From Hanleya hanleyi (taxonomy: Eukaryota > Mollusca > Polyplacophora > Lepidopleurida > Hanleyidae), in contig JAVTVY010025405.1 in assembly GCA_036873755.1 (NCBI GenBank), positions 1 through 64,000 of the forward strand: a stretch of DNA of 64,000 bases, read 5' to 3'. Below the pieces are notes generated by a model, which was given only the letters and a program-made list of their open reading frames with translations, was not told where the DNA came from and ran no database searches. A program made the position numbers and the translations under genes. Within the stretch, counting starts at the first letter, position 1, and the number at the start of each line of letters is the position of its first letter. Positions 7,901 through 19,121 of this stretch are shown piece after piece.

Positions 7901-9480
7901 CTAAAAATAATCGCTTTGAATTTGACGAATAAGATTTACCTAATTGAGCAAGAGTTTCGAATGACCCTATATGTCTGCCATCTTGAATTCCTGAATTAAT
8001 TTTCTAGCGGATGATTACAGGAATAGAGCCAAGCTAGGCAAATAAATAGACAGATAGATCTGTTTTGTGAATAGGCTTGACTTTGAGAAATTGTTACTTT
8101 CAGCTCCATTTAAACACAATACCTTGCAAAATGAAAGTATGAGTCTCAGATGAACCCACATCGTCATTATTTTGAAGTTAACAATTGTATTCTCAGCTGA
8201 AGATTATGCCAACAGAATATAATGTGATAAGCAATGGTGTTATTCTGCTCAATTTAAACAAGTTTGTACCTTGTCTAAAAATAATGCCATGCATTATACG
8301 AGTAACATGAAAACAAGCACGAATTTCCGGATGACTCCTTATAGTCGCCATTTTGAATTTAACGATTATTTTTAATCTGAAGACAAGCAATTAGATTAAA
8401 AATTGGCGCAAGGTATTTGGCTATGATGTGAAATCAAGAATAATGCCTTGATAAATACAAATGTACGAGCAATATGAAAAAGCAGGATTTTCAGATGACC
8501 CCACACGGCTGCCATTTTGAATTTGGTCATCATAATTTGATCTTCGGGGTATATAAATCGATTCAAGCTGGGCGTAAGATGTTAGGCTATGCTTAGAGAT
8601 CCATTGATCTTGATAAATTTGTACAATGAGCTAGAATAATGCCTTGAACTCTAAGCGCAACATGAAAAAGTATGATTTTCAAATGACCTCATATGGCCGC
8701 CATTCTGAATTTGACCATCAAATATTGATCTTAGGCATATGTCAATAGATTCAATATGGGCGTAAGATGTCAGGCTATGTTCAGAGATCTCTCGGTTTTC
8801 ATACATTTGAAAAATGAGCCAAGAATATTGCATTGAACTATACGCGCAACATGGAAACGTGTGCTTTTCAGATGACCCTATATGGCCACCAATTTGAATT
8901 TGACCATCAATTCTTAATCTTAGGGATATGTAAATAGATTCGAAATGGGTGCAAGATATCCCACTATGGCCAGAGATCTCTCGGTTTTGATAATTTGGAC
9001 AATCAGTTAAGAATAATGGTTTGAGCTATACGAGCAACATGAAAAGTTTGATTTTCAGATGACTCCATATGGTCGTCATTCTGAATTTCATCATCAAATC
9101 TGGATCATAGGGATATGTAAATAGATTCAAAATGGGCGGAAGATTTCAGGCTATGCATAGAGAACCCTCGGTGTTGATAAATTTGCCCAGTGAGCTAAGA
9201 ATAATGCCTTAAACTACTCAAGCAACATGAAAAAGTGTGATTTTCAGAATACCCCATGTTCGCTATTTTGAATTAAACTATCATTTTTTGAGCTGAAAAT
9301 TACGCAAACATATTCAAAATAGGTGTAAGGTGTTAGACTTTGATGTGAGATCCACTGATGTTAACAAATTTGCACAATGATCTGAGAATAATGCATATTA
9401 TATGAACCGGTAAAAGCGTGCTTTACGGGTAACCCCACATGGTCGCCATTTTGATTTAACGTATGATGGTTAATCACTAG
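7900..9480. repeat. Diverged ~186-bp satellite, about 9 monomers
   Basis: The landmark 'gatgacccnatatggccgccattttgaattt' recurs, in part or with variation, at about 7965, 8135, 8330, 8495, 8683, 8870, 9057, 9245 and 9429. Spacing in the second half is 185-188 bp. Within each monomer the order is 'gatcttagggatatgtaaatagattc', 'aaatgggcgtaagat', 'caggctatg', 'gagatc', 'ttgataaattt', 'gagctaagaataatg', 'gcaacatgaaaa'. Monomers are clearly diverged, so the array is old. A single related monomer fragment lies at about 12770-12895. Frames in it are short. Confidence 0.85.
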
Positions 9481-10134
9481 AATTATGGAAATGGGTTAAA
9501 AATTAGCCCAATATAACATTCCATGGTATAGTATACCCTTCCACCTTGAACCCTACAACACAAAGAACTAATTTAGTATGGGTGGTCATTTTAACAAGCA
9601 ATGCCATCAAAAGTCACATTTGGCGTCCTTGGTCAGTCGTCTACATCTAAGTGTAAAGATCATGGCTAAATTCAAAATGGTTGCAATGTCGTGCTCTCAG
9701 AAAGCAGCTTTTGCCATTGTTTTCCGTTAAATTTCTTGCCTACAAGTGCATAAAAAGCATTCTCCGTCGCACTGGTATTTTAAGAGAAAAATCGGTGAAA
9801 AAAAAATCGGCGGAATAATGTCTTCCGACCAGATGGCATCACTGTGATGTCATCATGATGATCATCTTGATTTTTTGAAAGCATTTTATGGTAGGCGTTG
9901 GCCCAAGTATATAGTATAGGAAGTTTCAGTCCTCTAGCCCGAGGAGTAACGAAAATAGATAGGGAGCGAAAACCCCTCCCCTACCTGCCCAAGAATGCAA
10001 ATAATAGACTCAAAATACCCCGGGTCTGAGTAGGGTTCAGTTGTAGGTAATATTGGCTATAGGTAATGTGTATATTTGTAACAAATCGGATTCAAATACC
10101 TCAATAATAAACTTATCAGTAGCCCTTAAGGAAG
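9481..10134. other. Unassigned AT-rich spacer
   Basis: There is no open frame of note and no repeat I can pair within the window, apart from an A-run near 9803 and the inverted 70-bp repeat that begins at its right end. Confidence 0.5.
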
Positions 10135-10206
10135 CATCATGCAAAATATGGCGCTTTTATCCGGCCTGTAACGGTAATTTTGAAAAATGACCCTAAGCCA
10201 CCTGAC
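10135..10206 (-). repeat. Inverted partner of the ~70-bp repeat at 6622-6690
   Basis: The reverse complement reads TTTAGTCAGGTGGCTTAG, then about 11 extra bases, then 'attaccgttaca', 'ggataaaagcgcca' and 'attttgc'. It sits immediately left of the large 39-bp array, just as its partner sits next to the SINE to the right of the small 39-bp array. Confidence 0.65.
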
Positions 10207-11763
10207 TAAATGTAAATTGGGATGTGTGATCACAGCAAGACACTGGGGGATGTAAAAGGGATAAGTAATCACAGAGCGACACAGGTGAATGTTTAGGAGA
10301 TCACTGGTCACAGTGAGACACAGGTGAACGTTTAGGGGATCACTGGTCACAGCCAGACACAGGTGAATGTTCAGGAGATCACAGGTCACAGCGAGACACA
10401 GGTGAATGTTTAGGAGATCACTGGTCACAGTGAGACACAGGTGAACGTTTAGGGGATCACTGGTCACAGCCAGACACAGGTGAATATTTAGGAGATCACT
10501 GGTCACAGCGAGACACGGGTGAACGTTTAGGGGATCACTGGTCACAGCGAAACACAGGAGAACGTTTAGGGGATCACTGGTCACAGCGAGACACGGGTGA
10601 ACGTTTAGGGGATCACTGGTCACAGCGAGACACGGGTGAACGTTTAGGGGATCACTGGTCACAGCCAGACACAGGAGAACGTTTAGGGGATCACTGGTCA
10701 CAGCGAGACACGGGTGAACGTTTAGGGGATCACTGATCACAGCCAGACACAGGAGAACGTTTAGGGGATCACTGGTCACAGCGAGACACGGGTGAACGTT
10801 TAGGAGATCACTGGTCACAGCGAAACACAGGTGAACGTTTAGGGGATCACTGATCACAGCCAGACACAGGAGAACGTTTAGGGGATCACTGGTCACAGCG
10901 AGACACGGGTGAACGTTTAGGAGATCACTGGTCACAGCGAAACACAGGTGAACGTTTAGGGGATCACTGGTCACAGCGAGACACAGGAGAACGTTTAGGG
11001 GATCACTGGTCACAGCGAAACACAGGTGAACGTTTAGGGGATCACTGGTCACAGCGAGACACAGGAGAACGTTTAGGAGATCACTGGTCACAGCGAAACA
11101 CAGGTGAACGTTTAGGGGATCACTGGTCACAGCGAAACACAGGAGAACGTTTAGGGGATCGCTGGTCACAGCGAGACACAGGAGAACGTTTAGGGGATCA
11201 CTGGTCACAGCGAAACACAGGAGAACGTTTAGGAGATCACTGGTCACAGCGAAACACAGGTGAACGTTTAGGAGATCACTGGTCACAGCGAGACACAGGT
11301 GAACGTTTAGGAGATCACTGGTCACAGCGAAACACAGGTGAACGTTTAGGAGATCACTGGTCACAGCGAGACACAGGTGAACGTTTAGGAGATCACTGGT
11401 CACAGCGAAACACAGGTGAACGTTTAGGAGATCACTGGTCACAGCGAGACACAGGAGAACGTTTAGGAGATCACTGGTCACAGCGAAACACAGGTGAACG
11501 TTTAGGGGATCACTGGTCACAGCGAAACACAGGAGAACGTTTAGGGGATCGCTAGTCACAGCGAGACACAGGAGAACGTTTAGGGGATCACTGGTCACAG
11601 CGAACACAGGTGAATGTTTAGGGGATCACGGGTCCCAGCGAGCCACAGGTGAACGTTTAGGGGATCACTGATCACAGCGAGACAATCACTGGTCACAGCC
11701 AGATACAAGTAAACGTTAAGGGGATCACTGGTCACAGCGAAACACAGGTGAATGTAAAGAAGA
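10205..11763. repeat. Large 39-bp minisatellite array (about 39-40 units)
   Basis: Units follow GATCACTGGTCACAGCGAGA then CACAGGTGAACGTTTAGGG. Variation is confined to a few positions (gagac/gaaac/cagac; ggtgaac/ggagaac; ggggatc/ggagatc). Pairs of variants alternate in blocks, suggesting amplification of multi-unit blocks. Edge units (10205-10300 and 11600-11763) are more diverged and closer to the sister array at 6108-6435. The minus strand is open for 493 codons with a 13-residue period (consensus AVTSDPLNVHLCL). The same frame and a related peptide are open in the sister array. I regard this as non-coding minisatellite DNA, since an indel-free 39-bp unit keeps any stop-free frame open. Confidence 0.93.
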
Positions 11764-12769
11764 ATATGCCTTCGCAACGAGATATCGGTAAGTAAAGTGG
11801 GAAATTACGTCAGAGCGAGGAACTGTTGACTGTAAAAGGGCATTGATTGAGAGTCTTGAAATATTATTGTGATCGTTCATACAAACATTTTTATATTTAC
11901 CGTGGATACGGGTAGGCATCATGATGGTTCTGTCTTGAGAAGCCACTATCATATGTTGAACATTATTTAGCAATAGACACTCTCTGCTCTCTGCTCCAAA
12001 TGGCACCAAACGCTATGTATAATAAGTTTTTGTGATACAGAATAAAAAGTAAAAGGACCTGAATTGAACGTGCGAACAATTTTGCTATTATTCAGCATGT
12101 TTATTCTTAAAAAACATCATGATGTCTGTGGAAGCTTTTTTATTTAACAGATGTCGCCAATTATCGACAAAAATGTCAGAAATGGAACGTCTGGCACATC
12201 GGTCAAAAATTTGAAACAATCGTTCATCTTATGACTTCTGGCAGGTCCAATCTCCCGTCAAGACTGATTTGGAACAATTAGATAATCTTAGGAGCCTTGG
12301 GAATGATTGCGCGCGACTTGAAGGATGACTTGGACTGATATCCGGGATCCAGTTTAAGTTCCTTATCTTAATGTGTTTGGAGATGACATGCCCTGACAAG
12401 ACTGAGGAGTCGTTAGTTTTCCTCCAGCACAGATTTCATATCACCATGAGCTTGTCTTCCCTGCATGATTTCCCGCCGTATGGTGAGAAATGGTAAGTAT
12501 TCGCCATGTCACTTTTGACAATCTGCAGGCTCGGATGCAAAATTGGGAGGAGAGCTCACATGCATCATCAGTCGGTAACCTTCGACATTTGTGGTGGCTG
12601 AAAACAAGGACTAGCGAATGAACTCTCACTGGCGTACAAAACGAGAATTCGACCAAACGGCCTTGATTCGACGAACTTTGGTCTTATTCAAACACTCGGT
12701 AATTTCCTCATCGGGGTCCCTATCCATGAAAAGATGACGAAACATAAACCACATCTCGACAGAAAAAAA
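11764..12769. other. Unassigned sequence, no gene recognised
   Basis: Only short frames (up to 94 codons) without recognisable features occur here. I see no RNA gene or repeat shared with the rest of the window. Confidence 0.5.
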
Positions 12770-12895
12770 TCAGATAAATGTAAGAGCGGAAATCAAATTT
12801 TATATAAAAATGGTGGCCATCTTGGATTTTAACGGCTTTCTTGGATCTGAGGGAGAATAAGGATATATGACCCCATACAAAATTGGTTTAGATAC
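12770..12895. repeat. Isolated fragment of the ~186-bp satellite
   Basis: It contains 'atggtggccatcttggattttaac', partly matching the satellite landmark at 7900-9480, followed by 'ttggatctgaggga' and 'aaggatatatgacccc'. This is one diverged, incomplete monomer. Confidence 0.45.
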
Positions 12896-12897
12896 CG

Positions 12898-12968
12898 GGT
12901 GAGTAAGTGAGTGAATGGGGTTTAACGTCGCTTTCAACATTGTTTCAGTCATATCGCGACGAACCAAC
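12898..12968 (-). mobile_element. SINE tail remnant
   Basis: The segment running from GTGAGTAAGTGAGTGAATGG through 'gtttaacgtcgctttcaacattg' in part to 'tcatatcgcgacg' is the same tail domain found in the 5S SINEs at 18874-19108, 39079-39300 and 55623-55844. No 5S head follows; the sequence after 12968 is unrelated. This is either a truncated 5S SINE or another SINE family sharing this tail. Confidence 0.7.
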
Positions 12969-15900
12969 TAAGCACCACTCAGCCAAGTTGCGTTTCTGCT
13001 ATTTCAAAGAAGAAATCTTTGAAGCAGCATGGAACCAGACACCCTCCATCCATCCTATAAAACACTGAGGACAGCACACAAGACACAGATAAGACGCTTA
13101 CATGGTGCAATAAAGACAAGTGATATTACAGTGCTAGACATCACATTATCAAGTTCCTGTTGCTTCTCGGCAAAATGCGTTGAAGCAACAGGAACCCGTG
13201 GCCACCCAACCACCCTGGTGTAGATACCGATATATGTAAAAGTTTATAAAAACTCTTAACAACTTTGGCAGGATAAGTTGTTCTTTATGAAGATTTATTT
13301 ATATTCTATATCAGTAAAATGGTTCCGATGAAAACTCTAGGTGAATTTGCACTTTTGAAAGAAATAACATGCAGAGGTCTATGCGTTTAAACGAAGTTGA
13401 CAACGTTACCACAGACGCCTAACAGTCTGAAATACAAGATAGCCTTTGTCCATTTGTATTAATTTTTAGTTTTCAAGAAGGCTTTTTTTAGCTGACTATT
13501 CGATGACAATCTGGCTCATGTTTTAGTAAATTAACCCGAATACGAGAGATTCCCCCATTAAACAAGTTCACATAACTCGGTTTATCTCTGGAAATCTAAA
13601 ACGGTCTGACAAGCTGACCTCGTTACGGGCCGTCCTTACGTTGGTGTTGTCGTCGACATTTATTTTCCCATTTTTCAAACGCTAACAAACGGAGTGTGGG
13701 AACGCACACCGCTCACTTGTGTATATCCCGGAAACAGTATTACTGTGTGCTGTGAGCTATATGGGCTTCAAATATAAATGGATTCTGAGGCATGTTCTGT
13801 AATATTCGAAAGAGAATAACCACACTAAACTATTGTATTAAGAGGGGTGACAGAGTTCACCATGGGGGAGCAACAGCAGGCAGCATAGGGGGAGGGAGCA
13901 GAGGGGTGGGGAGGCGGGAGCACAGAGGAGGGAACCGGGAGAACAAAGCCGTCGGTCACCTCTAGATCTTCCGCTCCTGCAACTGTACATCATGCAGACA
14001 GGTAGCAAAATACGACGTAGCCTGCCATCATGTACCCTGATTCTCACTCCAAGCACTGTTACAGACACACTTAGATTTCTGGACCCCGCCGCAGCTCTGC
14101 CATTTTTTTCTGGGCGGCTTTGTGTGTACGTGAGGGGTACAAAGACTTAACCACGCGATTAAAGAATGCAATGAGCAGTATTTACCAGAATAACCTAAAT
14201 GACCAAAATGAAAATAGATCTAAAACTTGGATATAGACAATAACGTCTACTCGATTCTCTGTCATAGTCTCTCCACTATACTGTTTTTATTATTTTAAAG
14301 CTCTCGTAACGATATCTACTGAACAGAGAAATGTAAAATGAAATCGAAATAAGGCATGGTGTAGATGAGCCGCAAAATCCATATAGGAAGCGACCATTAT
14401 AATTCCAAGGTCGCATTATAGATAATCTTGTGTTCTAGATTATATTATTATAACAACAGTTTTCTTTCACATACTTCGCTTCTTGTTCATGAATAATGAA
14501 TGTCGACAGTTCTGAAGCACCAGTTCTACGGGCGTTGAGATTTTTGTGGGTGCGTAACCACTGACTTGATTGGCTGACACATTGTAAAACGAATTTGTAT
14601 TGGCTAACTGTTACAGTGAAGTGGTATAGGCGCAATCAGCGCTCAGGGAAAGGCAATAAATTATGGACTTGCAAATTGCTGAACAATTGTAAATTCATAT
14701 ACTCCCGCACCCCACCACCCCGTTAATTCCAACAACCACGTGCAAGCATATCAGAAACTAGAGATGATTCAGCAGGATTCCACAAGCTTGGATAGTGCTT
14801 CTTATCATGACTTATCATATCAGTCAAATCGATCAGTATTTCTTTTCATGTCCTATCTCCTATATAGCAAATCGATTATGTGGTAAAATTCACTGATCGA
14901 TTATGTTGTTTCGATATGTGATAAAATTATATTTCCACGAGCTAGACATACAGTGACAGTTTGACATAAATTAACTGAAAAGTAATGTTTCTTTTTTTCT
15001 CTCTCTCTCGTCCGATTCGTGGAATTCACATCAATACTTCATGTTAATGACTTAGATTTCATCCACACTCGGCTTTTATTAATGTGAGGTTATTCGAAAA
15101 CTTGCGTGTGGCAGGTGGGATGGAACGGACAAGGAACGAGGAAATAGTGCATCATGTTTAATTATTCACGTTCAAAGTAGAACTGACGTCGCCATCTGCG
15201 CAGCGCCTTCCGGACGCCTGATTGAAACCTTAAATAATTAAAGAAACCTTTGCACTGCCATCGGTTTAACCGAGCAAGGACTAACGAATCACGCTGATTC
15301 TGACGAGGCATGGTGCAATTAAAGCGCCGTTTTGTTTGTCAAAGTATTTCGAAGCCCAAGGAATGAGTTGATATATAGTTACAAAACTTTCACACTGACC
15401 CTGTCGGCGGTCCTAAAACAAGGAGCGTCGAACCAAGCATTTTGTCCTCTTCCCTCAAGCGATTCAGGGTTGTCCACCTTTCTCAAGTTCATTTATAATT
15501 CAGTCCAGTGAGCATACAAATCTAGACAGTCAGTTTCAAGTAACCCATACAGTTATCAACATATTATCAAACGCCTAGCTTCAAACAGACGACACAATAG
15601 ATGGCGTTGCTGTGTTATTTGGGAGAGATTCACATCCCTCCACTTCCCTTCATCTATCTTCCTCATTCGTCTCCCAGGGCGAAAACCCATACTACCCGGA
15701 CCTGTTGTAATCATGAAGAATGGACCATTGTCCAGACAGTCATTGCTGCATTCAACGATGCCATAATTGCTGGAGTTAATACCTAACCTCATCAATGGCA
15801 AACTAATAATGTCACCGGCAGATGATTAAAACTAATTACTCCTCCATTATTTAGCGCACAAGAATTAGATGCATGTAAACCTCTCCAGGAGACTTGCGCA

Positions 15901-16190
15901 ACGGACATTGTCAGAAATTGGCGACCGCTGATTATTTATCCCCCGGAACCTAAAATAGAAAGGGAACGTAATTATAGCAGATAATTAAATGAAGCCATTC
16001 GATTGATGATCGGCTTTAGAAGACAAACGTAAGTCTGACAAGGCTTTGCTCGTTAATACCCAGTCGTGTCGCCGTGTTTCCTCTGGTTTACACAACAAAC
16101 AGTACCGGTACATTGATGTATGTGACAAAAGGGATAACAGCTAAGACATTATTAATTACTGCCGCTATGGTTGTATTAATGTTCAGAAAT
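12969..16190. other. Long unassigned non-repetitive stretch
   Basis: No frame exceeds 81 codons and none shows a domain I recognise. Local oddities are a purine-rich run at 13855-13940 (mostly G and A on the plus strand), a C/T run at 14990-15012, and pairs of ATCGATTATGT near 14870-14910. Exons of a host gene with short coding parts cannot be excluded by eye. Confidence 0.45.
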
Positions 16191-16191
16191 A

Positions 16192-16590
16192 TGGTAAGAG
16201 CGTAGCGTGCAAGGTTCTCAGTGTTATGTTTCGTAATCTGTATCTAATGTCGCTTATCTCTGGGTCTAGGTGTCGTATGAACCCCATGTACTTCAAGATC
16301 CTCATGGTGTTCATATGAACAGGCACAATCAAAGCGTGACTGAGATACATCATTCTCTAGATAACGACTTTTACACCGAAAATCACATGGATTAAGAATA
16401 CTGATGAACGATACGGGTTTGATATTTAGAAGATCACAATGTCTTGGTGGCATCAATGAATACTGTTGACCGCGCTTCTCTCTTGCATGAAACTAACTTT
16501 TTTTGACGCTAATGCTGTTATACGAATTAGGTCTTCATTAATGGATGACGGTTGAATATTAAATGACGGATTAGAGGCTTGTATTTATTA
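16192..16590 (+). mobile_element. 5'-truncated copy of a retroelement: RT C-terminus plus 3' UTR
   Basis: This copy aligns with 18061-18515 and begins inside the same codons that end the RT frame there: codons at 16198-16236 read ERSVQ, then a short variable part, then YVS and a stop, parallel to ERSVQDLWRYVS at the other copy. The shared 3' region follows ('ccatgtacttcaagatcctc', 'cacaatcaaagcgtgactga', 'ggattaagaatactgat', 'tgttgaccgc', 'tgacggattagaggcttgta'). About 75 bases present at 18360-18470 are missing here. The tail beyond 16590 diverges. I could not find target-site duplications. Confidence 0.65.
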
Positions 16591-17639
16591 CCTTTAAAGT
16601 TGTAATTAAAACATGAAACATGACTACAGACGTCAGATCCGACATCTCGTTGATAGCCTTCGCCCGTAAAAAAAATCGACGTCGGTGACTGGTATGAGGA
16701 GCGCTTTTTTAGAGCATTGGAATTGTCAACGAGATCTTCATTATCTTTCCATGGGGAATCAATTGCAACTTGGATATGGGCACTGTACGAGCAATGTTTT
16801 TCCCCATCAGTGACTTCAATCAATGTGTCTCTACATTTTTTTGTCTTTTATCTTTGACGAACACTTGAAGCAGAATTGACAAGTCATTAGATGTACCAAT
16901 TGTTTTGAATAAACTAACACCACTCTGCTTTCTGGGTCTGTAATTATTGTACTCGTCACAACAAGACATCGAACATCAGAGTTAGTCTCAAATGAAGGAC
17001 TATTTAGCATGTTTAGTGAAATCAGAAAGCAAGTGAAATGTATCCCAATCACTCTTTGATTGAGACTGTTCATTTTAATACCATGGAGACAAGTAACTGT
17101 TCAGTACTGTTCAGTTTCAACTTCCAAATTTTCCCACAGTGCCTGTTCAGTTATAGTAGCAAACCATAGAAAGCAAGCCAAATCATGATCGCATAGAGCG
17201 CTCAGAAATTGGCGTACATATGTTAATTGGGACATTAATTTAAGGAGGTTCCCGACAAATCCAATTTTACGTCTACTGCGCATGTTTCTGCGCATCTACC
17301 AAAATAGCGAAATTTAAAGGAAATTTTGTTCAAAAAGTAAATATAAGCTTTTAAGAGAACAATTGTGAAATGATTTTTGAATTTCCTACGAAGTAGGCTA
17401 CCATCTGCAAATTGTCCGGTAGTGAGTCAGTCCATCCGAGACCTTTCGTTCGCAAAATAAGGAGAACCGTTGACATTACAATCTTGATTTTTTTGCATGA
17501 AGGTTCATTAGGGGACTGTTACCAGTAAGTTCTGAGCTGACCTACTTTTGATGAAAATTTCTGGTGATTCTGACTTGGGTCGTGCCCATCTTAATATAGG
17601 CAGGATTTCAACTTGGGGTTGGGGGATTTCCAAGAGCTC
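16591..17639. other. Unassigned AT-rich sequence between two retroelement copies
   Basis: No recognisable gene. Minus-strand frames of 64-98 codons occur but lack family features. It could include upstream parts of the retroelement copy that begins at 17640, too decayed to read. Confidence 0.4.
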
Positions 17640-18107
17640 AGTGCGCGTCGGATCTTCTCGCTGTGGATAATCGCTATATAAATGACGCAGTGAAGGATAT
17701 ATATCCACCTTCACTGGATTTGAAGGAAACTACAGATAGCCCTACAGGCACATCTTATTTAGATCTCTATCTCTATAAAAATGAAGCGGGCATTCTCTCT
17801 CGTCGACTTTATGACAAAAGAGATGATTACAATTTCGACATCGTAAACTATCCCTTTCTGGATAGTAATATTCCAGTGGGACCTGCATATGGCATATACA
17901 TATCTCGCTTAGTAGCATTTGCTAGATCCTGTGTTAAATGTGATGATTTTAATCAACGTCACAAAACATTGTTGCAGAAACTTATAAAACAGGGCTATTC
18001 CACCAAGCGCCTCCACTCAAAGTTTCTCAATTTGGCGATACATATCGCATGCTGATAGCAAAATACGAACGTAGCGTGCAAGATCTATGGCGCTACGTTT
18101 CGTAACT
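17640..18107 (+). pseudogene. Retroelement reverse transcriptase, C-terminal fragment
   Basis: The frame opens at a degraded catalytic region: residues SDLLAVDNRYIND align with the segment that follows and overlaps the YxDD box in this RT family, but the tyrosine and first Asp are not preserved. It continues through IYPPSLDLKETTDS, SYLDLYLYKNEAG, LYDKRDDYNFDIVNYPFLDS, PAYGIYISRLVAFARSC and LIKQGYSTKRLHSKF. I recognise these as the conserved block after the palm in a widespread animal retroelement family (possibly Penelope-like; class not certain). The frame is open to the stop at 18053-18055. The family's C-terminus, FGDTYRMLIAKYERSVQDLW, is found in the next frame, ending at the TAA at 18105-18107, so a frameshift lies near 18020. 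No start codon or upstream RT domains are present: a dead, 5'-truncated copy. Confidence 0.75.
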
Positions 18108-18515
18108 TGTGTCTAATTCCGCTTAACCCGGGGCTAGGGGCCGTATGAACCCATGTACTTCAAGATCCTCATGGTACTCATATGAACAGTCACAATCAAA
18201 GCGTGACTGATATTCATCATTCTTTAGATGACGACTTTACAACGAATATTATGGATTAAGAATACTGATCAGCGATACGGATTTGATATTTTTGGAACAT
18301 CATGATGTCTTGCCAGCATCATTGAAAACTGTTGACCGCTTCTCTCTTGTAGGAAACAAGCCTATGTTTATGTACACTATGATTGTCTTTTTGAATTTGG
18401 TGCTAATACTGTTATGTGGAAAATGGAATAGGTCTTTGGATTATGGACGCGGATATTCTCTAATGGACGACGGCTGGATTATGAATGACGGACTAGACGC
18501 TTGTAATCCTAATGC
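18061..18515 (+). repeat. 3' region of the retroelement, repeated at 16192-16590 and near 23 kb
   Basis: This segment follows and overlaps the end of the RT fragment and recurs at 16192-16590 (same strand), 22977-23170 (same strand, later part only) and 23320-23430 (opposite strand). Because all copies share this end and differ in how far they reach 5', the pattern is that of 5'-truncated retroelement insertions. Short frames inside it are not conserved among copies. Confidence 0.65.
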
Positions 18516-18860
18516 CTACCGTACTTCGTAGGTCCTGTGACGTTAGTCACACTGCTCATGTGGATATGTGTTTTTCAAATTTCGAGGCAATGTGACTTCA
18601 ACGAAATCAGGGTCATTTGGTCTCAAGACCATGGTTTTCCATGTTAGCATTCAACTGTCTTGAAGAGAAGCCCGGGTGACCCCCTATTTTTATTACATTT
18701 TCCGATCCAGCATTTTTTTTTCCTCAGAAAACGATAGAGGCTTTTTGGAGAAATTGACATTTTAACTTTTTAGAAAATGTAAGCTTTTTCTATGAAAATG
18801 GAGGCATTTTTCATAGAATTCCTGTTAAATCTCAGAGAACTATTATACCCTTATAGTAGA
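18516..18860. other. Unassigned sequence left of the 5S SINE
   Basis: The block 'aagcccgggtgacccc...' near 18667 resembles 'aagcctggtgacccc...' near 19139, suggesting an old ~470-bp tandem duplication into which the SINE later inserted. No gene is seen. Confidence 0.4.
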
Positions 18861-18873
18861 CCATATAAATTCC

Positions 18874-19108
18874 AAGTACGGCTTGTAGCGTTGGACGCAC
18901 CGGTTCTCGTCAGATCACCGAAGTTGGGCAACATTAAGCTCGGTTAATACTTGGATGGGTGACCGGGTGCTGTACTGGCTGGGCTGATCAGTGTCCAGGG
19001 CAATAGGAACTGTGAGCAATCTCGTGTTCTGTCACATGTAGGCACCGTCGTGATATGACTGAAACAAGGTTGAAAACGACGTTAAACCCTACTACTCACT
19101 CACTCACC
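18874..19108 (+). mobile_element. Complete 5S-rRNA-derived SINE with 13-bp target-site duplication
   Basis: The head matches the 3' two thirds of metazoan 5S rRNA: TCTCGTCAGATCACCGAAGT, then 'gggcaacattaagctcgg', 'acttggatgggtgaccg' and 'gggtgctgta'. This region includes the 5S internal promoter elements. A short body follows ('tgatcagtgtccagggcaat'), then a tail domain ('gtcgtgatatgactgaaac', 'ttgaaaacgacgttaaaccc') ending in CACTCACTCACC. The 13-base direct repeat CCATATAAATTCC lies at 18861-18873 and 19109-19121, marking target-primed insertion. The first ~40 bases of 5S rRNA are not recognisable. Confidence 0.9.
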
Positions 19109-19121
19109 CCATATAAATTCC

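Noticed and set aside
10126..11607. 493-codon repeat protein on the minus strand
   Set aside because: It is a stop-free 39-bp minisatellite; the open frame needs no selection. Kept only as a point to test.
18874..19108. 5S rRNA gene
   Set aside because: The 5' third of 5S rRNA is not recognisable, a SINE body and tail follow, and a target-site duplication encloses the unit.
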